Assembly (NCBI RefSeq): GCF_041435115.1
Contig: NZ_CP108046.1
Span: forward strand, 3,348,001-3,412,000
From: Streptomyces sp. NBC_00289
Lineage (GTDB): Bacteria; Actinomycetota; Actinomycetes; Streptomycetales; Streptomycetaceae
Length of the DNA: 64,000 nucleotides
Reading direction: 5' to 3'
Shown: piece after piece, positions 21,169-29,109 of the stretch
How the letters are laid out: every line of letters begins with the position of its first letter
Position numbering within the stretch: the stretch's first letter is position 1
Position numbers and translations under genes: made by a program
The notes under the pieces: model-generated
Seen by the model: the letters and a program-made list of their open reading frames with translations, nothing else
The model's database searches: none
What the model was told of the DNA's origin: nothing

Positions 21169-21792
21169 TCAGGGGCTCGCGGTACCCAGCGCGGCGAAGA
21201 CGATCACGTTGTCGGGGTATCCGGAACCGCTGCGGGGCCCGCCGCACGTGATCAGCCGCAGCTCCGGGCGGTCCACGTCCCCGTACACCGCCTCCGTCGG
21301 GAAGTCCGCCTTGGCGACCGTCCGTACGGAGGTGACGGCGAACTCCGCCCTCGTGCCGTTCTCCAGGCGCGCCACGACGCGGTCGCCGCGGCCCAGCTCC
21401 GCCAGGCGTCGGAAGACCCCGTCCCCGTAGGCGCCGACCGTGACATGGCCGAGGATCACCGACGGGCCGACCTGACCCGGCGTCGGCGAGTGCTGGTACC
21501 AGCCCGCTCGGTCGTCCGCCTCGATCGGGGGCACCTGCATGCTGCCGTCGGCGGCCAGTCCCAGGCGCATGACGGAGGTGTCGACCCCGATGGCCGGGAT
21601 GCGCAGCCCGACCGGGACCGAGCGCGCGAGGGTCCGCGGCGCGGCCTTCCCGGCCTTCCCGGTGGGCCCGGAGGGTGCCGGCACGCCGGTGGGGCGCGCG
21701 GTCGCGGACCGGCCGGCCTCGTGGCCGGCGCAGCCCGCGAGCAGCGAGGCGGTCGCCGCGGTGACGAACGCCCGCCTGGAGAGGGAGGTCAT
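21169..21792 (-). CDS. Class F sortase, lipoprotein-type signal
   Basis: A 207-residue class F sortase, a cysteine transpeptidase that acts outside the membrane. The catalytic triad is visible: His116 in VILGHV, Cys183 in LRLITCGG, and Arg187 in GGPRSGSGYPDN. The N-terminus has RRAFVTAATASLLAGC, a twin-arginine-like lipoprotein signal with lipobox Cys21. The ATG overlaps the stop of the upstream 128-residue secreted protein (ATGA), the natural place for a substrate, yet that protein lacks a sorting motif. Confidence 0.95.
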   Translation of the reverse strand: MTSLSRRAFVTAATASLLAGCAGHEAGRSATARPTGVPAPSGPTGKAGKAAPRTLARSVPVGLRIPAIGVDTSVMRLGLAADGSMQVPPIEADDRAGWYQHSPTPGQVGPSVILGHVTVGAYGDGVFRRLAELGRGDRVVARLENGTRAEFAVTSVRTVAKADFPTEAVYGDVDRPELRLITCGGPRSGSGYPDNVIVFAALGTASP

Positions 21793-22175
21793 TCCCCGGT
21801 CGCCCGCCGGCGCCGTACGACGAACACCGCCGCGCCACCGACGGCGAGCGCCGCGGCCGCGCCGCCGCCGATCGCCCCGGCCTGTGCTCCGGAGTGCTGC
21901 GACGGCGGCACCACGCCGGTGTCGGGCGCGGTGCTCGGTACGACGGACACCTGGCTCGGGGCCGGGGAGGCCGCCGTGGTCGGGTCGGCGCCCGAACCCG
22001 GAGTGGCGGCCCGGGTCGGCTCGGCGCTCGGGACGGGGGTGGCCGAGTCAGGTGCGACGGTGCCGCTCGGCCTGGTGGAGGGGACCGGGCTCGCCCCGTC
22101 GGCGAACGCGGGCACGGTGCCCGCCAGCACGGCGGTGCAGGCAAGTGCCATGACACTCAGGACAGTTCGGCGCAT
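21789..22175 (-). CDS. Secreted protein with C-terminal anchor, sortase partner
   Basis: A 128-residue protein: signal peptide (MRRTVLSVMALACTAVLAG, cleavage near Ala25), a Pro/Ser/Thr-rich middle, and a C-terminal hydrophobic segment (AIGGGAAAALAVGGAAVFVV) ended by RRRR. This is the layout of a cell-wall-sorted protein, but no LPXTG, LAXTG or similar pentapeptide precedes the hydrophobic segment (SQHSGAQAG is there instead). It is coupled to the class F sortase. ATG 22175 was chosen because the signal peptide starts there. Confidence 0.8.
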   Translation of the reverse strand: MRRTVLSVMALACTAVLAGTVPAFADGASPVPSTRPSGTVAPDSATPVPSAEPTRAATPGSGADPTTAASPAPSQVSVVPSTAPDTGVVPPSQHSGAQAGAIGGGAAAALAVGGAAVFVVRRRRATGE

Positions 22176-22540
22176 GAATCGCTCTCTTTCGTCGGTCCGG
22201 CCGCACGGTGGACGAGCGGGCCCGGGCACGGATCGGGATACGGACGAGCGGAGAGACGAGGCAGCGGCGGAGCGGGTTGTAAAGAGCCGGCAAAGTCCGC
22301 GCCGGACCGCCGACGGTCCTTGGACGCCCGCTGAACGGCCTTGCGCAGACGGGCACTTCCGCTCACGTCGATGGCTTCGTCCGGCGTCCGTGCGGGCTGC
22401 CCGGGTGGCTCGATTCCTGGCCCGCGCGGGCACGTTTCCCCGGCACAGGCAACCCACAGGTCCCGATTCGCTTCCTCCGGGGCGCGAGGGGCTCCCGGGA
22501 CCGACGCGGCGCCCGCGCTCGAAGTGCGAGGAGGGGACCC
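22176..22540. other. 365-bp divergent intergenic region
   Basis: This gap lies between the sortase operon (minus) and the secreted hydrolase (plus) and should hold both promoters. I see no clear -35/-10 pair, no tRNA and no supported small gene. The only firm element is the GAGGAGGGG ribosome site at 22528-22536 ahead of the hydrolase TTG. Confidence 0.5.
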
Positions 22541-25318
22541 TTGAACCACACCCGGCGAATAGGTGTCACCGCCGTGGCCGTGCTCGCGGCCCTGGCGGGC
22601 TCACCGGGGCTGGCCCAGGCCCAACAGCCGCCCCAGCCGGCGCCGTTGACGGTGAACGCCGACAACCCGCTGCCGCCGGGCTGGCGCGTCACCGGAACGG
22701 CCACGGCGCGTGAGCTGGTCTGGCGGTCGGACAGACGCGTGCCCGTGGGCGACGCCCGTGTCGAGTTCCACGCGGACGGCCGCCTGCTCGGCGTACCGAA
22801 GGCGGGCGACGACGGCCACACGTTCCGGCTCGCCCTCGGCACCGCCACCCCGCTGAAGGGACTCCAAGTCCTCGCGGCCGGGGTCCGGTTGGACGCGCCC
22901 GCCGACAACGCCGGCACGCAGCCGCGGAACTCCGCGGCGGCCGCGCGACCGCCGGCCCGGCTCCCGGCGAACTCCGTGGACCCGGGCAGGCCGGGCACGT
23001 ACGGCACGGCCACCGGCGAGTACGACCTCGACCCGGTGAAGCTGCCCGGCTTCGCCCAGCCGGTCGAGATGCGGGCCGTCGTCGTGGCACCCAGGGGGGC
23101 CACCGGCAAACGGCCGGTCGCGTTGTTCCTGCACGGCCGCCACGCCACGTGCTTCAAGCCGGGCGGCACCGAGGACGACGTGACCATCGACTGGCCGTGC
23201 TCGCCCGGCACGCAGCCGATCCCGAGCTACAAGGGCTACCTGAGGGACCAGAAGCTGCTGGCCTCCCAGGGCTATGTGACCGTGTCGATCTCGGCGAACG
23301 GCGTCAACGGCCAGGACGGGGACGTCGAGGACGCCGGTGCGCAGGCGCGCTCCTCGCTGGTACGGCGGCACCTGGCCACGTGGGCCGGCTGGGCCGCCCA
23401 CCCGGGCACCGCCCCGGCGGCCGTGCCCGACGCGGCCGCCGCCGACCTGTCCCGCGTCCTGCTCGTCGGCCACTCGCGCGGCGGCGAGGGCGTCAACCGG
23501 GCCGCCATGGACAGCCTCTATCCGCCGCCCGCCGCGCAGGACGGCTACCGGGGCCCGGTGCGCTGGAAGATCCGCGGGACCGTCCTCATCGGACCGACGA
23601 TCTTCGGCCAGAATCCGGTCGCCGACGTGCCGTCCACGACGATCCTCCCCGGCTGCGACGGTGACGTCTCCGACCTCCAGGGCGAGGTGTACACCGACGG
23701 GACCCGCGGGGTCAGCCGGGGTACCGCCCTGCACAGCTCCGTCTACGTCGTCGGCGCCAACCACAACTTCTTCAACACCGAGTGGACACCGGGCACGTCC
23801 CAGGCACCCTCCTTCGACGACTTCTACGACGACCCGGACAGTCCGCCGGACCCGGTGTGCGCCCCGGGCGCCCGCACCCGGCTGACCCCCGGCCAGCAGC
23901 ACCGGGCCGGCGCCACCTACATCGCCGCCGCTGCCCGGCTGTTCGTCGCCGGCGACGACCGGGTGCGGCCGCTGCTCGACGGCACGGGCCGGCGCGCACC
24001 CTCCGCCGACCCGGCCCGCGTGCTGACCCACGCGGTGGGCGCCCGCCGTACGGGCGGCTTCCTGCCCGACACCCCGGTGAAGGTGACCGGCGGCAGGCTG
24101 TGCTCGGCGGTCGACCCCGACCCGGCGGTGGCCTGCCTCGCCCCCGACACCAAAGGCTCCTCGCCGCACTTCGCGTCGTGGCAGACCGAGAAGGAGACCG
24201 GCCGCCGCGCGGTCGCGATGAAGTGGTCGGCGCCCGGCACGGCGACCACGGTCCGCCCCGCCGCACCGAGGTCCCTCTCCGGCGCCGCAAGCCTGGCGCT
24301 GCGCGTCTTCGTTCCGCCCAACACGACCGGCACCAAGCTGGACGTGGCCGTCACCGACTCCGCCGGCCGCCGGGCCAAGCTCGGCCGGGTCAGGGTCGAC
24401 GGGCTGCCGGGCTCCGAGCGCACCGCCTCCTACTGGGCGCGCGAGCTGCGCGTCCCGCTGACCGCGGCCACCCGCGCCGGCCTCGACCTGAAGCACGTCA
24501 AGTCCCTGGAACTGACCCCGCGTTCACGCTCCGGGAAGGCATGGCTGATGGATGCCTGGGGCTGGGCCCCCGGTACCCCGGCGGTCAGGCCGACGGCACT
24601 GCCGCGCGTCGACATCGGCCGGCTCACCGTCGAGGAGGGCGACTCGGGCACCCGCACCTACCGCGTCCCGGTCCAGGTCTCCGGGCACGGCAGCGGCAAG
24701 GTCCGCTTCTCCGTCCTCGACCCGGAGACCGGCCGGGCCAAGGACAAGCTGGTCACGGTCCGGCCGGGCAGCACCCCGATCGACGTGCCCGTGGTGGTGA
24801 AGGGTGACACGCGCATCGGCTACGACAAGCAGCAGGACCTCGTCGCGAAGGCCGTGCGCGGCGCCGTCGTCGGCTCCTACCTGGGCGGCGTCACCGCGCT
24901 GAACGACGACCCCGCGCCCGAGATCACCGTCACGCCGGTCACGGACCGGGTGACCGAGGGCGGGACGCTGACCTGGCGGCTCACCCTCTCCGAACCCGCC
25001 GACCTGGAGATCTCGCAGCCGATCCAGGTCGTTGCGGTCATCGAGGGCGCCGAACTGTCCACCAAGGACGTGGACCCGCAGTGGCTGATGGACTACTCCG
25101 GTGACGTCCCCGACCCGGAGCGCCCGCTCTCCCGGGCGCACCTGTGGGTGTGGACGGGCATCCCGGCCGGCGCCACCACCGCCGACTTCACCGTGCCGAC
25201 GGTGAAGGACCGACTGGCGGAGCCGACCGAGTCGATACGCCTCGTCCTGACCGACGACAACGCCCACCCGCTCCCCGACCACCCCGCACTGACGGGCACG
25301 GTGGAGGACACCCCGTAG
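22541..25318 (+). CDS. Large secreted alpha/beta hydrolase with Calx-beta-like tail
   Basis: A 925-residue exported protein. The signal peptide is MNHTRRIGVTAVAVLAALAG, with cleavage near AQAQ. The central region is an alpha/beta hydrolase: VALFLHGRHATCFKPGG (oxyanion strand), nucleophile elbow GHSRGGEG with Ser312, and a late His in GANHNFFN. The C-terminal third has beta-rich domains, including a Calx-beta-like repeat (VTEGGTLTWRLTLSEPADLE), which often bind calcium or carbohydrate. The substrate is unknown. A TTG start after an ideal GAGGAGGGG ribosome site fixes the N-terminus. It is transcribed alone and ends at a strong bidirectional hairpin. Confidence 0.85.
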   Translation: MNHTRRIGVTAVAVLAALAGSPGLAQAQQPPQPAPLTVNADNPLPPGWRVTGTATARELVWRSDRRVPVGDARVEFHADGRLLGVPKAGDDGHTFRLALGTATPLKGLQVLAAGVRLDAPADNAGTQPRNSAAAARPPARLPANSVDPGRPGTYGTATGEYDLDPVKLPGFAQPVEMRAVVVAPRGATGKRPVALFLHGRHATCFKPGGTEDDVTIDWPCSPGTQPIPSYKGYLRDQKLLASQGYVTVSISANGVNGQDGDVEDAGAQARSSLVRRHLATWAGWAAHPGTAPAAVPDAAAADLSRVLLVGHSRGGEGVNRAAMDSLYPPPAAQDGYRGPVRWKIRGTVLIGPTIFGQNPVADVPSTTILPGCDGDVSDLQGEVYTDGTRGVSRGTALHSSVYVVGANHNFFNTEWTPGTSQAPSFDDFYDDPDSPPDPVCAPGARTRLTPGQQHRAGATYIAAAARLFVAGDDRVRPLLDGTGRRAPSADPARVLTHAVGARRTGGFLPDTPVKVTGGRLCSAVDPDPAVACLAPDTKGSSPHFASWQTEKETGRRAVAMKWSAPGTATTVRPAAPRSLSGAASLALRVFVPPNTTGTKLDVAVTDSAGRRAKLGRVRVDGLPGSERTASYWARELRVPLTAATRAGLDLKHVKSLELTPRSRSGKAWLMDAWGWAPGTPAVRPTALPRVDIGRLTVEEGDSGTRTYRVPVQVSGHGSGKVRFSVLDPETGRAKDKLVTVRPGSTPIDVPVVVKGDTRIGYDKQQDLVAKAVRGAVVGSYLGGVTALNDDPAPEITVTPVTDRVTEGGTLTWRLTLSEPADLEISQPIQVVAVIEGAELSTKDVDPQWLMDYSGDVPDPERPLSRAHLWVWTGIPAGATTADFTVPTVKDRLAEPTESIRLVLTDDNAHPLPDHPALTGTVEDTP

Positions 25319-25331
25319 ACCTCCTCGCGCC

Positions 25332-25373
25332 GAGGGCGTGGACAGGGGCGCACTGTGCCCTGTCCACGCCCTC
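25332..25373. terminator. Bidirectional hairpin terminator
   Basis: A perfect 16-bp stem (GAGGGCGTGGACAGGG and its complement) with a 10-base loop lies between the convergent hydrolase and PotD-like genes, so it can end both transcripts. Confidence 0.85.
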
Positions 25374-25424
25374 ACGCGTGCCCGGCGCTCCATCCCCGTT
25401 GGGACCCAACCCCGCGCTCCCGCC

Positions 25425-26615
25425 CTACAGCCCCACGACCTTGTTCCACCGCCTGGCGAACTCGACCCGTTCCCTCGCGGTGATGTCGCGGGCGACGGCC
25501 AGCCGGCCGCGCATGCCGTCGTCCGGGAAGATCAGCGGGTTCTCGGCCAGGGCCGCCGTGTCCTCGTCGCCGGACGCGGCGAGCACGTCCCGGGCGGCCG
25601 GGACCGGGCAGACGTAGTTCACCCAGGCGGCCAGTTCCGCGGCGACCTCGGGCTCGTAGTAGTAGTCGACCAGCCGCTCGGCGTTCGTCTTGTGGCGGGC
25701 CCGGTCGGGGATCATCAGCGAGTCCGACCACAGCTCGGCGCCCTCCTCGGGCACGACGAAACGGATGTCGGGGTTGTCCGCCTGGAGCTGGATCACGTCC
25801 CCGGAGTACGCCTGGCAGGCCAGCACGTCGCCGCTGACGAGGTCCTTGGTGTAGTCGTTGCCGGTGAAGCGGCGTATCTGGCCGTTGCCGACGTACGCCT
25901 CGACCTGGTCGACGACCCGGTGGAAGTCGTCCGCCGTCCAGGCGGTGATGTCGACGCCGTTGCCCTGCATCAGCAGGGCGAACGCCTCGTCCAGGCCCGA
26001 CAGCAGCGTCACCCGGCCCTTGAGGTCGCGCGCCCACAGGTCGGAGACCTGGCGCAGCTCCCGGCCGAGCCTGCGGCGGTCGTACGCGATGCCGGTGATG
26101 CCGGACTGCCACGGCACGGTGAACCTGCGGCCCGGATCGAAGGCCGGCGAACTCAGCAGCGGGTCCAGGTACTTGGTCACGTGCGGCTGGCGGGCCCGGT
26201 CCATCTCCTGGACCCAGCCGAGCCGCACGAACCGCGCGCACATCCAGTCGCTGACGACGATCAGGTCCCGGCCGGTCTGCTGGTGGTTCATCAGGGCCGG
26301 GCTGATCTTGCCGAAGAACTCGTCGTTGTCGTTGATCTCCTCGACGTAGTCGACGGAGATCCCGGTGCGCCCACGGCAGGCCTCCAGCGTGGGCCTGCGG
26401 GTGGTGTCGGTGTCGTCGGTGTCGATGTACAGCGGCCAGTTCGCCCAGGTCAGCCGCTTGTCGTCGGCGGAGAGGTCGGGGCCGGCCCGGTCCCCCGGCG
26501 CCACGTACGCGCCGGGCACCCCGCAGCCGGCGAGACCGCCCAGCACCCCACCCGCCCCCAGCGCGCGCAACAGGGTCCGGCGGGTGAGTGCGGAGGTGGT
26601 GCGTGTCAGGCGCAT
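25425..26615 (-). CDS. Polyamine ABC transporter substrate-binding lipoprotein (PotD-like)
   Basis: A 396-residue binding protein of the PotD/PotF family. The signal is twin-arginine-like with a lipobox (RRTLLRALGAGGVLGGLAGC). Conserved PotD segments follow: TWANWPLYID, ISVDYVEEINDNDEFFGKI, and ACQAYSGDVIQLQ. It captures spermidine or putrescine outside the cell. The start ATG at 26615 puts the signal peptide at the N-terminus; an in-frame start 12 codons upstream is less likely. No permease or ATPase gene follows here. The gene lies downstream of the dehydrogenase on the same strand, beyond a 324-bp repeat-bearing gap. Confidence 0.92.
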   Translation of the reverse strand: MRLTRTTSALTRRTLLRALGAGGVLGGLAGCGVPGAYVAPGDRAGPDLSADDKRLTWANWPLYIDTDDTDTTRRPTLEACRGRTGISVDYVEEINDNDEFFGKISPALMNHQQTGRDLIVVSDWMCARFVRLGWVQEMDRARQPHVTKYLDPLLSSPAFDPGRRFTVPWQSGITGIAYDRRRLGRELRQVSDLWARDLKGRVTLLSGLDEAFALLMQGNGVDITAWTADDFHRVVDQVEAYVGNGQIRRFTGNDYTKDLVSGDVLACQAYSGDVIQLQADNPDIRFVVPEEGAELWSDSLMIPDRARHKTNAERLVDYYYEPEVAAELAAWVNYVCPVPAARDVLAASGDEDTAALAENPLIFPDDGMRGRLAVARDITARERVEFARRWNKVVGL

Positions 26616-26710
26616 GGCCGCAGCTTGCCGGGACCGCCGACCCCCGGGCAATCGACGCTACGTCAAGCACACCGCCCCCGCCCGGACACCTTGTCAAGAA
26701 CCGACGACCA

Positions 26711-26900
26711 AACCCCCTCAGGGGCACGGGGAACCGCGCGACCACAACCCCCTCAGGGGCGCGGGGAACTGCGCGACCAGCCACAACGCACCCGCACCCG
26801 CACAACCCACGGCAATCGGCCCCCGATCCGAAGACCAGAGGCCGAACTCCCCCAGGGCCGCGGGGAACTGCGCGACCAGCCACAACGCACCGGCACCCGC
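26711..26900. repeat. Three copies of an intergenic repeat
   Basis: Within the 324-bp gap 26616-26939 lie three related copies (about 26711-26747, 26748-26803, 26849-26900) sharing CTCAGGGGCGCGGGGAACTG and then CGCGACCAGCCACAACGCAC. Copy 1 is the most diverged. I recognise this as a family scattered through Streptomyces intergenic regions. No gene is supported in the gap. Confidence 0.85.
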
Positions 26901-26939
26901 CCCGCACAGCACCCCCGAGGCAGCGAACCCCGCGGAGCG

Positions 26940-28379
26940 CTACACGTCGAGCGAGGTCATGACGTGCTTGATCCGCGTGTAGTCGTCGAAGCCGTAGCCC
27001 GACAGGTCCTTGCCGTAGCCGGACTTCTTGAAGCCGCCGTGCGGCATCTCGGCGACCAGCGGGATGTGCGTGTTGATCCACACGCAGCCGAAGTCGAGCT
27101 TCTTGGACATGCGCATCGCACGGCCGTGGTCCTTGGTCCACACGGAGGAGGCCAGGGCGTAGTCGACGCCGTTGGCCCACTCCACGGCCTGGTCCTCGTC
27201 CGTGAACGACTGGACGGTGATGACCGGCCCGAAGACCTCGTTCTGGATGATCTCGTCGTCCTGCTTCAGCCCGGACACGACGGTCGCGGCATAGAAGTAG
27301 CCCTTGTCGCCGACCCGCTGACCGCCCGCCTCGACCTTGGCGTGGGCGGGCAGACGCTCGACGAAGCCGGAGACCTGCTTGAGCTGGTTGGGGTTGTTCA
27401 GCGGGCCGAAGAGCACGTCCTCGTCGTCCGGCTGCCCTGTCTTCGCCTCCGCCGCCGCCTTCGCCAGCGCGGCCACGAACTCGTCGTGGATGGCCTCCTG
27501 GACCAGGACGCGGGTGGCGGCCGTACAGTCCTGGCCGGCGTTGAAGAAGCCCGCGACGGAGATGTCCTCGACGGCCTTGGCGATGTCGGTGTCGTCGAAG
27601 ACGACGACCGGCGCCTTGCCGCCCAGCTCCAGGTGGACGCGCTTGAGGTCCTTCGACGCGGACTCGGCGACCGACATGCCGGCCCGCACCGAACCGGTGA
27701 TGGAGGCCATCGCCGGGGTCGGGTGCTCGACCATCAGCCGGCCGGTGTCACGGTCGCCGGTGACGACGTTGAAGACGCCCTTGGGCAGGATCGAGCCGAT
27801 GATGTCGGCGATCAGGACCGTGGAGGCCGGGGTCGTGTCGGAGGGCTTCAGCACGACCGTGTTGCCGGCCGCGATCGCCGGCGCGAACTTCCACACGGCC
27901 ATCATCATCGGGTAGTTCCACGGCGCGACCTGCGCGCAGACGCCGACCGGCTCGCGGCGGACGATGGAGGTGAGCCCCTCCATGTACTCGCCGGCGCTGC
28001 GCCCCTCGAGCATCCGGGCCGCACCCGCGAAGAAGCGGATCTGGTCGACCATCGGCGGGATCTCCTCGGAGCGGGTGAGCCCGATCGGCTTGCCCGTGTT
28101 CTCCACCTCGGCCGCGATGAGGTCCTCGGCGCGCTCCTCGAAGGCGTCCGCGATCTTCAGGAGGGCCTTCTGCCGCTCGGCCGGGGTCGCGTCGCGCCAG
28201 CCGGGGAAGGCGGCGGCCGCCGCCGCCATGGCGGCGTCCACGTCCGCCTGCCCGGACAGCGGCGCGGTCGCGTACGCCTCGCCGGTAGCGGGGTTGACCA
28301 CCTCGGTGGTCCGTCCGTCGGCGGCGTCCCGGAACTCACCGTCGATGTAGTTGCGCAGACGACGCAGCTCGGTGCTCAC
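26940..28379 (-). CDS. Gamma-aminobutyraldehyde dehydrogenase
   Basis: A 479-residue NAD(P)-dependent aldehyde dehydrogenase. Glu251 (LELGGKAP) and the nucleophile Cys285 (GQDCTAATR) are present, with cofactor segment PWNYPMMMAVWKFAPAIAAG. The sequence is closest in pattern to aminobutyraldehyde dehydrogenases that convert putrescine-derived aldehyde to GABA. The GTG at 28379 is chosen over upstream starts because AGGAGG lies six bases before it (28386-28391). It is divergent from an Lrp/AsnC gene and an aminotransferase gene, consistent with a polyamine catabolic unit. Confidence 0.93.
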   Translation of the reverse strand: MSTELRRLRNYIDGEFRDAADGRTTEVVNPATGEAYATAPLSGQADVDAAMAAAAAAFPGWRDATPAERQKALLKIADAFEERAEDLIAAEVENTGKPIGLTRSEEIPPMVDQIRFFAGAARMLEGRSAGEYMEGLTSIVRREPVGVCAQVAPWNYPMMMAVWKFAPAIAAGNTVVLKPSDTTPASTVLIADIIGSILPKGVFNVVTGDRDTGRLMVEHPTPAMASITGSVRAGMSVAESASKDLKRVHLELGGKAPVVVFDDTDIAKAVEDISVAGFFNAGQDCTAATRVLVQEAIHDEFVAALAKAAAEAKTGQPDDEDVLFGPLNNPNQLKQVSGFVERLPAHAKVEAGGQRVGDKGYFYAATVVSGLKQDDEIIQNEVFGPVITVQSFTDEDQAVEWANGVDYALASSVWTKDHGRAMRMSKKLDFGCVWINTHIPLVAEMPHGGFKKSGYGKDLSGYGFDDYTRIKHVMTSLDV

Positions 28380-28430
28380 TGCCGGCCTCCTGTGGGTTTC
28401 TGACTGCTGGGGGGTGTCCATGCGATCCAT

Positions 28431-28459
28431 GTCCACTCACTGGGAGTGTCCACTCACTG
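28431..28459. promoter_or_regulatory. Direct repeat, candidate operator
   Basis: GTCCACTCACTG occurs twice (28431-28442 and 28448-28459), 17 bp apart, in the 221-bp gap between the divergent dehydrogenase and Lrp/AsnC genes. The pair is flanked by GGGTGTC and GACACCC in inverted orientation. It is a plausible binding site for the adjacent regulator. Confidence 0.5.
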
Positions 28460-28600
28460 AGACACCCACCCTAATCGGCCCGCCCACGTTTTCAACACCC
28501 CCGATCGGCACCTCGCTGCGAAATCCGCAGGTCTCGGTCACGTAAACAACGAATTTCATTGGTGCGGCCTTGCGGAACTGTCGAGACGTCGTGCACAGTG

Positions 28601-29107
28601 ATGCCCGTGGCCAGTCGAAGCGCAGACCCCAGGGACTCCCGCGAGTCCAGGAACGGCAGTCCCCAGCTGGACTCCGTCTCCCTCGCCATCATCGAGCAGC
28701 TCCAGGAGGACGGCCGCCGGCCGTACGCCGCGATCGGCAAGGCCGTCGGCCTGTCGGAGGCGGCCGTACGCCAGCGCGTGCAGAAGCTGCTCGACCAGGG
28801 CGTGATGCAGATCGTCGCCGTCACGGACCCGCTCACCGTGGGCTTCCGCCGGCAGGCGATGGTCGGAATCCACGTCGAGGGCGACGTGGAGTCCGCCGCG
28901 GAGGCGCTGACCGCCATGCCCGAGTGCGAGTACGTGGTGATGACCGCAGGATCCTTCGACCTCATGGTGGAGATCGTCTGCGAGGACGACGACCACCTGC
29001 TGGACGTCATCAACAAACGCATCCGGGCCCTGCCCGGAGTGCGCTCCACCGAGAGCTTCGTCTACCTCAAGCTCAAGAAGCAGACCTACATGTGGGGAAC
29101 CCGATAA
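28601..29107 (+). CDS. Lrp/AsnC family transcriptional regulator
   Basis: A 168-residue regulator. The winged helix-turn-helix is at residues 25-75 (SLAIIEQLQEDGRRPYAAIG, then AVGLSEAAVRQRVQKLLDQG). The C-terminal RAM ligand domain (about 85-160) includes CEYVVMTAGSFDLMVEIVC. The ATG at 28601 was taken as start; an in-frame GTG farther upstream adds an atypical leader. The aminotransferase gene follows after two bases, and the dehydrogenase is divergent, so it probably controls both in response to a polyamine or amino acid. Confidence 0.93.
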   Translation: MPVASRSADPRDSRESRNGSPQLDSVSLAIIEQLQEDGRRPYAAIGKAVGLSEAAVRQRVQKLLDQGVMQIVAVTDPLTVGFRRQAMVGIHVEGDVESAAEALTAMPECEYVVMTAGSFDLMVEIVCEDDDHLLDVINKRIRALPGVRSTESFVYLKLKKQTYMWGTR

Positions 29108-29109
29108 CC

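Noticed and set aside
20578..22713. Large plus-strand ORF over the sigma, sortase and hydrolase starts
   Set aside because: Antisense to three genes with clear domains; composition is Gly/Arg/Pro shadow.
25425..26615. Complete polyamine importer operon
   Set aside because: Only the binding lipoprotein is present; no permease or ATPase gene adjoins it in the window.
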